Position numbers and translations under genes: made by a program | Shown here: one piece after another, positions 17,088 to 24,971 of the stretch | Numbering within the stretch: the first letter of the stretch is position 1 | Layout: every line of letters starts with the position of its first letter | Assembly (NCBI RefSeq): GCF_023734115.1 | Contig: NZ_AP025737.1 | Location: 2,294,001 to 2,358,000 of the forward strand | DNA length: 64,000 nt | Source of the DNA: Herbiconiux sp. L3-i23 | GTDB taxonomy: Bacteria > Actinomycetota > Actinomycetes > Actinomycetales > Microbacteriaceae | Direction: 5' to 3' | The notes under the pieces: generated by a model | What the model saw: only the letters and a program-made list of their open reading frames with translations | The model's database searches: none | What the model was told of the DNA's origin: nothing

Positions 17088-17561
17088 ATGATCGGCCGTT
17101 CCTCCGCCCGCCCCGTCCTCGTTCGCGCGGCGGTCGCCGTGGTCGGCACGATGATCGGGCTGCTGCTCCTCGCGTCGGTGCGCGGACTTCCCTCCCTCTG
17201 CCCCGCGATCTTCCCGGCGCCGCCGAGCTGCGCTCCCGACGTGCGCGCCCTTCCCGCCGAGATCGGAACGGTCGGCCTGCTGGTGCTGCTGGCTGCCTTC
17301 ATTGCATCCGCCGGTCTGGCGCTGGTCGGCAGCCGGCCGCTCCGCGGGATCGGCGTCGCGTCCACCCGGATCATCGGCGTCCTTCTCGGCCTCGTCGTGA
17401 TCGCCTCGATCGTCTGGACCCTCAGTGCATCCGGGTTCGCGGTCGACGTGTCGCTCGCGCCCGCAGTGATCGGGGTCGCGCTCGGCGTCGCACTCGCGGT
17501 CGTCTTGAGCAGACCCTTTCAACGCACGGGCGCGATCGCCCGCGCGGGCCTGGAAGACTGA
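17088..17561 (+). CDS. Small integral membrane protein
   Basis: A 157-residue protein with four hydrophobic helices: AAVAVVGTMIGLLLLASV, then IGTVGLLVLLAAFIASAGLA, IIGVLLGLVVIASIVWTL, and APAVIGVALGVALAVVL. The loop between helices 1 and 2 has two cysteines (LCPAIF and SCAPDV), which could form a disulfide outside the cell. No family is recognised. The ATG at 17088 is chosen because the upstream part of this open frame runs through the permease gene in another phase. Confidence 0.6.
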   Translation: MIGRSSARPVLVRAAVAVVGTMIGLLLLASVRGLPSLCPAIFPAPPSCAPDVRALPAEIGTVGLLVLLAAFIASAGLALVGSRPLRGIGVASTRIIGVLLGLVVIASIVWTLSASGFAVDVSLAPAVIGVALGVALAVVLSRPFQRTGAIARAGLED

Positions 17562-17631
17562 GCAGTCCGTCCCGGTTCCCGCTGAGGAGAGCCGCCCCGA
17601 CGGACACATCAGAAGTGGAAGGACCTCCGCG

Positions 17632-18492
17632 ATCAACGCCCCGAAAGCCGTCTTCATCGATTTCGACGGCACCTTCGCCGACCACGGCAGCGTGCCGCTC
17701 GGTCACGTCGAGGCCGTCCGCCTCGCCCGCGAGAACGGACACCGCGTCTTCCTCTGCACGGGCCGCGCGCGCTCGATGATCAGCCCGAGCGTTCTCGAGA
17801 TCGGATTCGACGGGCTGGTCGCGTCGGCGGGCGGCTATGTCGAGATCGACGGCGAGGTACTGCACGATCGCCGCTTCCCCGCCGAGCTCGCGGCTCGCAC
17901 CCTCTCGGTGCTCGACGAGCACGACATCGCCTACGTGCTCGAGGCCTCCGAGGCGATCTACGGACGCGATGGCGTCGACGAGCGACTGCTGTCGATCCTG
18001 CCGCCGCGTCGGCAGTCGCAGACGGTCGGCGGCCCCGTCAGCACCGGGATCTTCGACCTGCTCGTCACGCCCGGCGATCTCAGCAACAGGTCGTTCGGCA
18101 AGGTCACCTTCTTCGACTCCCCCATTCCATTGCGCCACCTCGCCGAGAAGATCGGCGACGAGATCGACGTGCTCCCGAGCTCGATCATCGGCGTCACCGG
18201 CGCGTCCGGTGAGCTGTTCATGAAGGGCATCGACAAGGCCGTCGGAATCGCCACCGTCATCGACCGGCTGGGCGTCGCGCAGGAGGACGTCGTCGCCATC
18301 GGCGACAGCTACAACGATCTCGAGATGCTCGCATTCGCGGGTACGGCCGTCGGTATCGAGGGCTCGCCGCCCGAGGTCCTCGACCTCGCCGACCTCGTCG
18401 TCCCGCGCCCGGCCGAGGAGGGCGTCGCCGTCGCGTTCCGTGAACTCGGGCTCACCGACGACGAGGTGCCCGCGGAGGCCGCCGCCTCTTAA
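17632..18492 (+). CDS. HAD-superfamily phosphatase, Cof type; apparent ATC start codon
   Basis: A ~286-residue Cof/HAD hydrolase. Motif I is [11 protein letters not shown], motif [14 protein letters not shown], motif III the Lys of [12 protein letters not shown], and motif [16 protein letters not shown]. It probably dephosphorylates a sugar phosphate or nucleotide. The first ATG/GTG/TTG/CTG in frame is the GTG at 17692, but that start would remove motif I with both catalytic aspartates. From 17560 to 17691 the frame is open with no canonical start. ATC at 17632 has GGAAGGA exactly 8 nt upstream and is the best candidate. A sequencing error or real ATC initiation would both explain this. The preceding gap holds only a weak 7-bp inverted repeat. 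Confidence 0.72.
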   Translation: MNAPKAVFIDFDGTFADHGSVPLGHVEAVRLARENGHRVFLCTGRARSMISPSVLEIGFDGLVASAGGYVEIDGEVLHDRRFPAELAARTLSVLDEHDIAYVLEASEAIYGRDGVDERLLSILPPRRQSQTVGGPVSTGIFDLLVTPGDLSNRSFGKVTFFDSPIPLRHLAEKIGDEIDVLPSSIIGVTGASGELFMKGIDKAVGIATVIDRLGVAQEDVVAIGDSYNDLEMLAFAGTAVGIEGSPPEVLDLADLVVPRPAEEGVAVAFRELGLTDDEVPAEAAAS

Positions 18493-18539
18493 TCGCGTCG
18501 GCGTTCGCTGTTGTCTCGCTTTCGCGGAACAATCGATCC

Positions 18540-19364
18540 ATGCGCCCAATTCAGGCCGAGATCGTGGCCGCCCTGAACGTGAAGTCCGACATCGTCCCCG
18601 CCGAGGAGGTGGCCGAGCGGGTCGCGTTCCTCGAGGACTATCTGCTGCGCTCCGGCGCGAAAGGCCTCATCCTCGCCATCTCGGGCGGTCAGGACTCGTC
18701 GCTCGCCGGCCGGCTCTGCCAGCTCGCCATCGAGTCGCTGCGGAACAAGGGCCACGAGCGCAGCTTCGTCACCGTGCGCATGCCGTACGGCGTGCAGGCC
18801 GACGAGGACGACGCCCAGCTGGCGCTGCGTTTCATCGCGGCGGAGCCGGGCGTCACCGTCAACATCAAGCACGGTGTCGATGGCGTCGTCCAGGATGTCG
18901 CCGAGGCGACCGGCGAGACGCTAAGCGACTTCGTGAAGGGCAACGTGAAGGCGCGGATGCGGATGGTCGCGCAGTACGCCATCGCCGGCGAGCGCGGCCT
19001 GCTCGTCGTCGGCACCGACCACGCCGCCGAGGCGGTCACGGGCTTCTTCACGAAGTACGGCGACGGTGGTGTCGACCTCACCCCGCTCACCGGACTGACG
19101 AAGCGGCAGGGTCGTGCTCTGCTCGAGCACCTCGGTGCCCCCGCTCGTCTGTACGAGAAGGCGCCGACCGCCGACCTGCTCGACCACACGCCCGGGCAGA
19201 CCGACGAGGCGAACCTCGGCATGACGTACCGCGACATCGACACCTACCTGGAAGGCGGCGAGGTCGACGACGCGGTCGCCGAGGCCATTGAAGCGCGGTA
19301 CCGCGCGACCGAGCACAAGCGGCAGGTGCCGGCGTCGCGGTTCGACGCCTGGTGGCGCGACTGA
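18540..19364 (+). CDS. nadE: NH3-dependent NAD+ synthetase
   Basis: This enzyme makes NAD+ from deamido-NAD+, ATP and ammonia, the last step of NAD synthesis. At 274 residues it matches the ammonia-only form (E. coli NadE is 275) and lacks the N-terminal glutaminase domain of mycobacterial NadE. The PP-loop is [15 protein letters not shown] (residues ~42-56). [20 protein letters not shown] and [10 protein letters not shown] are conserved nucleotide-binding segments, and the C-terminal [15 protein letters not shown] tail is also typical. It lies 47 bp after the HAD gene and may be co-transcribed with it. Confidence 0.94.
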   Translation: MRPIQAEIVAALNVKSDIVPAEEVAERVAFLEDYLLRSGAKGLILAISGGQDSSLAGRLCQLAIESLRNKGHERSFVTVRMPYGVQADEDDAQLALRFIAAEPGVTVNIKHGVDGVVQDVAEATGETLSDFVKGNVKARMRMVAQYAIAGERGLLVVGTDHAAEAVTGFFTKYGDGGVDLTPLTGLTKRQGRALLEHLGAPARLYEKAPTADLLDHTPGQTDEANLGMTYRDIDTYLEGGEVDDAVAEAIEARYRATEHKRQVPASRFDAWWRD

Positions 19365-19461
19365 CGCACCGAGATCTACTCCTTCCCCGACGCTTGACCG
19401 CGCCGCGAGAAGCGAGCACGATGCGAGGACCGAACGTCACCGTCGACGGAGGTCCTTCATC

Positions 19462-20079
19462 ATGAGCGATCTGAGTCTCGCCAGCCGTGTCGTCGTCGAG
19501 ATGTCGATGTCTCTCGACGGCTTCGTGGCCCGCACTGACCACAGCACGGACGAGGTGCACGCCTGGTACGACGGCGGCGACGTCGAAGTGCCGATGCCGA
19601 ACAACGCGCTCACCTTCCACGTCGACGCCGCGAGCGCCCCGATCGTTCGAGCAGCGTTCGATATCGGCGCCAACGTGACGGGACGCAAGACCTTCGACGA
19701 CGCGGAGGCGTGGGGCGGCGACGACCCGATGGGCATCCCCAGCTTCATCGTCACGCACGAGGTGCCCGCTGAGTGGGCCGACCGCTCGGGCCCCTTCACC
19801 TTCGTGACGGGCGGGGTGCAGAGCGCGATCGAGCAGGCGAAGGCCGCCGCGGGCGGCAAGCACGTCGGCGTCGCCGGCGGCGACATCGCCATGCAGTGCC
19901 TGCGACTCGGGCTCCTCGACGACCTCTGGATCCACCTCGTCCCCGTTCTGCTGGGCTCGGGCATCCGTCTATTCGACGAGCTCGACGGAGCGCCGGTGAA
20001 GCTCGAGCAGGAACGCGTCGTCGCCGGCGTCGGAGTGACGCACCTGTTCTACCGGGTACTCGACCGCCTTCCGCGCTGA
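19462..20079 (+). CDS. Dihydrofolate reductase-like protein (RibD_C domain)
   Basis: A 205-residue protein of the RibD C-terminal/DHFR-like fold. The opening VVVEMSMSLDGFVARTDHST matches the conserved first strand and loop. GANVTGRKTFDDAEAWGGDD is the NADPH-binding region, and GGDIAMQCLRLGLLDDLWIH and PVLLGSGIRLFDEL are the typical C-terminal motifs. Members reduce pyrimidine or pterin compounds, but most remain uncharacterised. The ATG at 19462 has GGAGG 9 nt upstream. It converges on the PfkB gene with only 24 bp between stops. Confidence 0.82.
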   Translation: MSDLSLASRVVVEMSMSLDGFVARTDHSTDEVHAWYDGGDVEVPMPNNALTFHVDAASAPIVRAAFDIGANVTGRKTFDDAEAWGGDDPMGIPSFIVTHEVPAEWADRSGPFTFVTGGVQSAIEQAKAAAGGKHVGVAGGDIAMQCLRLGLLDDLWIHLVPVLLGSGIRLFDELDGAPVKLEQERVVAGVGVTHLFYRVLDRLPR

Positions 20080-20103
20080 GCGCGGACTCGCGCGGTCGGC
20101 ACC

Positions 20104-21009
20104 TCAGCTACCGGATCGCAGCTCGTGCGCCCATGGAAGGTCGGCCCCTGCTCTGCCGACGGTGATCGCGGCAGCGTGCGCAGCGGCCTCGGCCATGGCC
20201 TCGAGGTCCGCCAGGGTCGCGTCGAGTGAGGGGGTGCTCGTCAGGGACGTGATCAGCGACGCCATGAAGGTGTCGCCAGCGCCGATCGTGTCGACCACTC
20301 GACTCCGCACGGCGGCGACCACGGCCGATCCGTAACGCCCGGCGATGATCGCGCCGTCCCCACCCATCGTCATCGCGGCGGCCCGCGGGCCGAGAGCGAG
20401 GACGTGCGCCAGGACCTCGCTCGAGTCTCGTCCCGGATACAGCCAATGGGCATCTTCATCGCTCAGCTTGACGACCGTGCACAGTGCCGCCACCGCTTCG
20501 AACCGCCTCCGCTCGTCGACCGGGTCGCCGAGCAGAGCGGGCCGGATGTTCGGATCGAAGGTGACTTCGCGCGCGTTCACCCGGCTCAGATATTCGAGCA
20601 CCTCCTCGCCTCCTGGGGCGAGGAAAGCGGCGATCGAACCGGTGTGCACGACATCGGCCGACGACGGCAGATCCTTCGTGCTCACGTTCCACAGCACGTC
20701 GAAGCGGTACTCGGCGCTTCCGCCAGAATCGATAGAGGCCACTGCGGTCGAAGTCCGTGGAGCCTCGAATGACCCCGGGAGCACGGCGACATTCGACTCT
20801 CGAAGGTGCGACGCGATCTTCTCACCACGCGTATCGCGGCCCAGATACGTGAGCAGGCTTACGGGTACACCCGCCCTGCCGACCCCCAGGGCGACGTTGG
20901 CAGGGCTGCCGCCCACCAGCTCGCGCCGCCCAGACGGGCCGTCCACGATGTCGATCAGCGCCTCGCCGATGACGAGGACCTCGGCGCGAGCCGGCTCCGT
21001 GCGGATCAC
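20104..21009 (-). CDS. PfkB-family carbohydrate kinase (probable fructokinase)
   Basis: A 301-residue ribokinase-family kinase. VLVIGEALIDIVDG opens the Rossmann-like core, GGSPANVALGVGRAG is PfkB signature 1, and VDTIGAGDTFMASLITSL is signature 2, with the catalytic Asp in GAGD. TKDLPSSADVVHTGS and VKLSDEDAHWLYPG are typical of bacterial fructokinases. In this locus it would phosphorylate fructose released by the GH32 and GH172 enzymes to fructose-6-phosphate. The GTG start overlaps the GH32 stop by 4 bp (GTGA), so the genes are translationally coupled. Specificity for fructose rests on context. Confidence 0.85.
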   Translation of the reverse strand: MIRTEPARAEVLVIGEALIDIVDGPSGRRELVGGSPANVALGVGRAGVPVSLLTYLGRDTRGEKIASHLRESNVAVLPGSFEAPRTSTAVASIDSGGSAEYRFDVLWNVSTKDLPSSADVVHTGSIAAFLAPGGEEVLEYLSRVNAREVTFDPNIRPALLGDPVDERRRFEAVAALCTVVKLSDEDAHWLYPGRDSSEVLAHVLALGPRAAAMTMGGDGAIIAGRYGSAVVAAVRSRVVDTIGAGDTFMASLITSLTSTPSLDATLADLEAMAEAAAHAAAITVGRAGADLPWAHELRSGS

Positions 21010-22241
21010 CGGGCCAGAGGGCGAACGACCGCGCCGGACGCGTCGACGGAGTACCGGTCGGCCTTTGATTGGAGTGCGACCCCGAGTACACCTTCGGGGG
21101 TCGACACCTCCACTGCCTGCGCGTCGAGGATCAGCCGCACCTCCCCGCCCGTGAACGGCAGCCCCCAACTGCCGGCGGCGGTGCGGACGTCGACCCGCCC
21201 CTCCTCCGCAATCAATTGGAGGGCCTCGTCGGAACCGGCTCGCACGATGAGCCGGTCGCCTTCCCGAGCCGCCCACGTCACGTCGCCGGCCAGTCCGGGC
21301 AGACCACCGTCGACGACTGCCTCGGTCCGGTACTTCTCGACATCGGGGTGCGGCGTCGCCACGAGAGCATCCCCTCGCAGGCTGAGGAGATGTGGAACGC
21401 TGTGCGCGCTGGCCCACCCTGCCTCGAGGTCCGACACGCCTCGCATCCAGAAGGTCAGACAGGGCCGCCCGTCCGCGTCCCGGAAGAACGACGGAGCGTA
21501 GTAGCTCGGCCCGAAGGTGAGCTGGCCCCACGACTCGGCGGTGAAGCGACCGTCGGCGTAGCGACCGACTGCGTATCCGGCGTAATAGAGCACGTCATCG
21601 TCCCACACGGAAGAGACCATGACGTGGCGCCCATCCACTTCGATGATCTGCGGGCACTCCCACAGCGCACCCATCCAGACCGGGTCGCGGTCGTTCGTCG
21701 AGCGCTCCAGCGCGACCCCGTCGTAGGTCCAATCATGCAGATCGGGCGAGGTGTAGGTGAGGGCCATCGCGGTGCCGTCGGGCGCACCGGCGCCGACGAA
21801 CATGCGCCATCTTTCCCCTTCCTTCACCACGAAAGGATCCCTGTAGGCGACCAGGTCGACGCCCGCGGGGGCGTCGGCGACGAAGTCGCCCTTACGCCAC
21901 TCGACCCAGTCTTCTTCCGCGGGTTCAGCGATCCGGATGCGACCTGCGCCGAGATCCGGTTCGGAGGTCGAGGTGTAGAGGATGCGGGCGCCCTCTTCGG
22001 CGGTAACCAGGGAACCGGTCCAGATGCCGCCGTCGCCGTCCCCGGGGTAGATCGCCACAGGAAGTTCGGTCAACGAAAGGAGGTCGGGTCCCTTCGCGTG
22101 GCCCCAGTGACAGTTCGGCGCCCACACCGTGCTGCCGGGGACGTACTGGAAGAAGGAGTGGTATTCGCCGTCCTTCACGGTCGTGCCGTGCGGGTCGTTG
22201 ATCCAGCCGCTGCGAGCGGTGAAGTGGAACTCCGGTCTCAT
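21006..22241 (-). CDS. Glycoside hydrolase family 32 beta-fructosidase, cytoplasmic
   Basis: A 411-residue GH32 enzyme. The nucleophile Asp16 lies in GWINDPHG (usually WINDPNG). FQYVPGSTVWAPNCHWGH is the FQ..P motif region, YRDPFV the transition-state-stabilising RDP motif, and LWECPQI the EC motif with the acid/base Glu. Residues after ~310 form the usual beta-sandwich. It has no signal peptide and begins almost at the catalytic motif, so it acts inside the cell on an imported oligosaccharide such as inulobiose, sucrose or a short fructan. It overlaps both neighbours by 4 bp, forming the order GH172-GH32-PfkB. Confidence 0.9.
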   Translation of the reverse strand: MRPEFHFTARSGWINDPHGTTVKDGEYHSFFQYVPGSTVWAPNCHWGHAKGPDLLSLTELPVAIYPGDGDGGIWTGSLVTAEEGARILYTSTSEPDLGAGRIRIAEPAEEDWVEWRKGDFVADAPAGVDLVAYRDPFVVKEGERWRMFVGAGAPDGTAMALTYTSPDLHDWTYDGVALERSTNDRDPVWMGALWECPQIIEVDGRHVMVSSVWDDDVLYYAGYAVGRYADGRFTAESWGQLTFGPSYYAPSFFRDADGRPCLTFWMRGVSDLEAGWASAHSVPHLLSLRGDALVATPHPDVEKYRTEAVVDGGLPGLAGDVTWAAREGDRLIVRAGSDEALQLIAEEGRVDVRTAAGSWGLPFTGGEVRLILDAQAVEVSTPEGVLGVALQSKADRYSVDASGAVVRPLAR

Positions 22242-23602
22242 CGCTCGCTCATCTCGCCGTTGAAGCGGGCTCGTACGTCACGCGCGATGCGAGCGTTTCC
22301 GCTCTCCCATTCGTCGATCTGTGCCCGACGCTCGGCGCGCATGGCGTCGCGGAGGGCGACGAACTTCTCCATCCTTTCCGCAGCTGCGGCGCGAGCCGCC
22401 TTCTGCTCGTCGTTCAGCTCGGGCAGCGGTGCCTCGATGACCCGATCCATCGGACGCAGCGGCAGGCGCTGCTCGACATCGGGGATGCTCAACTCCGGCG
22501 ACGGCAGCGTCTGGTACCAGTAGGCCGTCGAGGACCAGTCGTCCGACAGGTGATTTCCGTGTCCGTGCTCGAAGGTCACCTTGATGCGCTTCTCGAATCG
22601 GATCGGGTCGACCATGTGGAAGCGGTAGCTGTGGTGGAATCCCGGCACGTTCTCCTCGTGGACCATCGTGCCGTTGAACTGATAGGCGTTGTGCTGCATG
22701 CCCCAGGCGTGACCGAAGTAGTCCTCCATGCCGGTTCCATGCAGGCTGGGCGGCCAGGTGTCGTCGTCGATGAAGATCATGTCGTCGCCCTCGCCCCACC
22801 AGGAGCCCTGGAAGTGGCGAACCGCGAGGTTGCATCCCACGTAATGGCCGCGGCCCTCGGTCTCGAGCGCGACGTAGTTGTCCTTGCCGTCGAGGTTCGC
22901 CACGGTCGTCTCGATGCTGTTCGACTGCAGATCCGGTCCCCAGCCCTGATTCGGCAGCGCGCGACGCCAGTGCGCGTGGAAGTAGACGGTGTCCTCGGGA
23001 AGCGGTTCTTTGACCAGCTCGTAGTCGATATAGAAGTACTGGAGGTAGGGGATGTCGTTCTGGTTCTCGACCACGATGCGCGCCCGCTTGCCGAAGGGCA
23101 TTCGGAAGTAGCTGTTGAACGCGGCCGACCCTCCGAAGGTGTGCAGCTCCGGTTCCTTCGCCGACACGGATAGCGGCAAGGAGTCGTACGACCCGGACAG
23201 CGAATTCATAAGGCCGAAGAAGTCTCCGAGCGGCGCGATCACGCTCGGAGTCTCCTGGTCGTCCCAGTACATCTTCAACACGATCTTCCGGTAGTAGTCA
23301 GGGTCGACCACTTCCCAGCTGACGCCGAGCGCGTTGTGGATCTCGAGCATGGGAACGCCGACGACGTTCGGGTCGATCTGCCCCGGCCCGGGCTGGATGC
23401 GGCACGACTGGGTCATCCAGATGTGGGTGATGAAGCCGGGGCCCTCGATGTCGGCGAGCGTGCGCTCCTCGCCCGGCATGACGATCCAGTTGTCGCGGTT
23501 GCGTCCGGTCTGATCGAAGCTCGATGCCCGAGCAGTTCGCGCGGAGCGGGCGATCGTGAGGTCGCCGAGCAAGCCGCCGGGCGTAAGGGAGTCGGTCACC
23601 AT
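22238..23602 (-). CDS. GH172 (DUF2961) enzyme, possible difructose dianhydride hydrolase/synthase
   Basis: A 454-residue DUF2961 protein, now glycoside hydrolase family 172. Known members act on alpha-D-fructofuranosides (difructose dianhydride I and inulobiose interconversion) or on alpha-D-arabinofuranosides. The conserved stretch FQGSWWGEGDDMIFIDDDTW holds Glu271, and LHGTGMEDYFGHAW holds Glu293. This pair, about 21-22 residues apart, is the likely catalytic pair. There is no signal peptide, so the substrate is cleaved after import. The ATG at 23602 has AAGGAAGGA upstream; the open frame continues further but into the lacI side. Coupling to GH32 and PfkB favours a fructose-containing substrate over arabinan. 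Confidence 0.83.
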   Translation of the reverse strand: MVTDSLTPGGLLGDLTIARSARTARASSFDQTGRNRDNWIVMPGEERTLADIEGPGFITHIWMTQSCRIQPGPGQIDPNVVGVPMLEIHNALGVSWEVVDPDYYRKIVLKMYWDDQETPSVIAPLGDFFGLMNSLSGSYDSLPLSVSAKEPELHTFGGSAAFNSYFRMPFGKRARIVVENQNDIPYLQYFYIDYELVKEPLPEDTVYFHAHWRRALPNQGWGPDLQSNSIETTVANLDGKDNYVALETEGRGHYVGCNLAVRHFQGSWWGEGDDMIFIDDDTWPPSLHGTGMEDYFGHAWGMQHNAYQFNGTMVHEENVPGFHHSYRFHMVDPIRFEKRIKVTFEHGHGNHLSDDWSSTAYWYQTLPSPELSIPDVEQRLPLRPMDRVIEAPLPELNDEQKAARAAAAERMEKFVALRDAMRAERRAQIDEWESGNARIARDVRARFNGEMSER

Positions 23603-23652
23603 TGTCCTTCCTTCGGTCCATCGCGACACCGCGAGGACCTTGACGAGCGCAT

Positions 23653-23665
23653 CGAAACGTTTGCG
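23653..23665. promoter_or_regulatory. LacI-type operator before the GH172-GH32-PfkB operon
   Basis: CGAAACGTTTGCG is a central-CG palindrome (AAACGTTT core at 23655-23662), the same core as the operators at 24857-24877. On the minus strand a possible promoter, TTGCGA (23689-23694), 17 bp, CAGGCA (23666-23671), ends directly before it, so a bound repressor would cover the transcription start. Confidence 0.65.
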
Positions 23666-23725
23666 TGCCTGGGAGACTAATCCCCAAGTCGCAACCGACG
23701 CAAATGAGCACCGACTTGCCCGAAA

Positions 23726-23764
23726 TTGCGGGGCAGAAGCGCTTCTGGCTAGGCTTTGCGCAAA
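23726..23764 (+). promoter_or_regulatory. lacI promoter with palindrome
   Basis: TTGCGG (23726-23731), an 18-bp spacer and TAGGCT (23750-23755) form a plausible promoter. A perfect 10-bp palindrome, TTTGCGCAAA (23755-23764), overlaps the end of the -10 and the start region. This suggests autoregulation, but its core differs from the AAACGTTT sites. Confidence 0.4.
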
Positions 23765-23799
23765 TCGCTCGCCACAGGTGGGCGGGAGGGAGACGGACG

Positions 23800-24810
23800 A
23801 TGGCGACCATGGTGGATGTCGCGCGTCACGCGCAGGTGTCGATATCGACGGTGTCGCACGTGCTGAACGGAACTCGCAAGGTCGAACCACACACGCGCAA
23901 GCGAGTCATCGACGCGATCGAAGCCACGGGTTACCGTCAAGACGCCCTCGCTCGGGCCATGCGCAGATCACAGACCGACAGCATCGGTCTCGTCGTGTCG
24001 GACGCCGGCGAACCCGCCTTTGCCGAGATGGTGCACGGAGTCGAACATGCGGCCGCCGAGAACGGTCTCACCCTCCTCCTCGCCAACTCCGCAGAAGACG
24101 CCGACCGCGAAGGCCGCGCCGTCCGCGCACTGCTCAATCGACGCGTCGATGGCGTGATCCTCGCGCGCGCGGCGGCGTCCTCCGATGCCCTCGTCGACGA
24201 GCTCGCAAAGGAGAAGACGCCGACGATCCTGCTCGACCGCGTATTCCCCGAACTCGCCCTCGATCAGGTTGGCGCCGACAATCGAGATTCAATGCGCCGG
24301 ATGGTGCTTCACCTTGCACAGGCAGGCCATCGCCGCTTCTGCCTCGTTGCTGGGGATATGCGAGTTCCGACTCTCCGCGAGCGCCGCGACGGGTTCTTCG
24401 ACGCGCTGCACGAGATGTCGATTCCGACCGACTCCGGCGGCGTCGAGATCCTCCTCGGAGACGACGCCGCCCTCGGCCGGCGGCTTGACGCAGCACTCAG
24501 CCACGACGCACGCCCGACCGCCATCATCGCCAGCAGCACCCCGCTCGCCGCTCTCGCACTGCAGCACCTCAAGGACAACGGGCTCCGCGTGCCGACCGAC
24601 ATCGCTTTCGCGACCTTCGACGGCTTCAACCACCCCGACCTCTTCGAGCCTCGTCTGACGACCATCCGGCAGCCCGCGTTCGATATGGGCGCGAGCGCGG
24701 TGCGTCTTCTGGTCGACCGGCTTGCGAACGATCCGGGCAGCCCGCGCACGGTACGGCTGCAGCAGCGCCTGGAGCTGCGCTCGTCGACTGAGGGCTTCGA
24801 ATTCGCATGA
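23800..24810 (+). CDS. LacI-family transcriptional repressor of the sugar locus
   Basis: A 336-residue regulator. The N-terminal helix-turn-helix reads MVDVARHAQVSISTVSHVLN, and the hinge RVIDAIEATGYRQDALARAM, both classical LacI features. Residues ~60-330 form the periplasmic-binding-protein-like effector domain (SIGLVVSDAGEPAFAEMVHG, then FATFDGFNHPDLFEPRLTTI). It is divergent from GH172 and precedes the ABC importer. AAACGTTT palindromes lie in front of both operons, the DNA pattern LacI-family proteins bind. The inducer is probably the imported sugar or its product. The ATG at 23800 follows GGGAGGGAGA and gives the standard HTH start. Confidence 0.92.
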   Translation: MATMVDVARHAQVSISTVSHVLNGTRKVEPHTRKRVIDAIEATGYRQDALARAMRRSQTDSIGLVVSDAGEPAFAEMVHGVEHAAAENGLTLLLANSAEDADREGRAVRALLNRRVDGVILARAAASSDALVDELAKEKTPTILLDRVFPELALDQVGADNRDSMRRMVLHLAQAGHRRFCLVAGDMRVPTLRERRDGFFDALHEMSIPTDSGGVEILLGDDAALGRRLDAALSHDARPTAIIASSTPLAALALQHLKDNGLRVPTDIAFATFDGFNHPDLFEPRLTTIRQPAFDMGASAVRLLVDRLANDPGSPRTVRLQQRLELRSSTEGFEFA

Positions 24811-24822
24811 ACGGGACTCGAC

Positions 24823-24851
24823 TTGACACCGCCGGACACCCGCTCTAGTTT
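24823..24851 (+). promoter_or_regulatory. Promoter of the sugar ABC operon
   Basis: TTGACA (24823-24828) and TAGTTT (24846-24851) are separated by 17 bp, one of the best -35/-10 pairs in the window. The two LacI operators follow immediately. Confidence 0.65.
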
Positions 24852-24856
24852 CAGAC

Positions 24857-24877
24857 AAACGTTTCCCGCAAACGTTT
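24857..24877. promoter_or_regulatory. Tandem LacI operators at the start of the sugar ABC operon
   Basis: Two AAACGTTT palindromes, 24857-24864 and 24870-24877, have centres 13 bp apart. They begin 5 bp after the -10, covering the expected start point, and match the core of the operator at 23655-23662. Confidence 0.75.
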
Positions 24878-24971
24878 CGATGAATGCTCCGATTAGCTCG
24901 ACGAGACCGAGCGCCCGATGCATCAGACAACAGCGGCTGGACAGCGACCGCCGCTCATCAAAGGAGATGAA

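Noticed and set aside
17560-17604. Terminator between the 17088 gene and the HAD gene
   Set aside because: GTCCGTC/GACGGAC gives only 7 bp with a ~26-nt loop, too weak to claim.
17692-18492. HAD gene starting at GTG 17692
   Set aside because: This start would delete the DFDGT catalytic motif encoded in frame just upstream.
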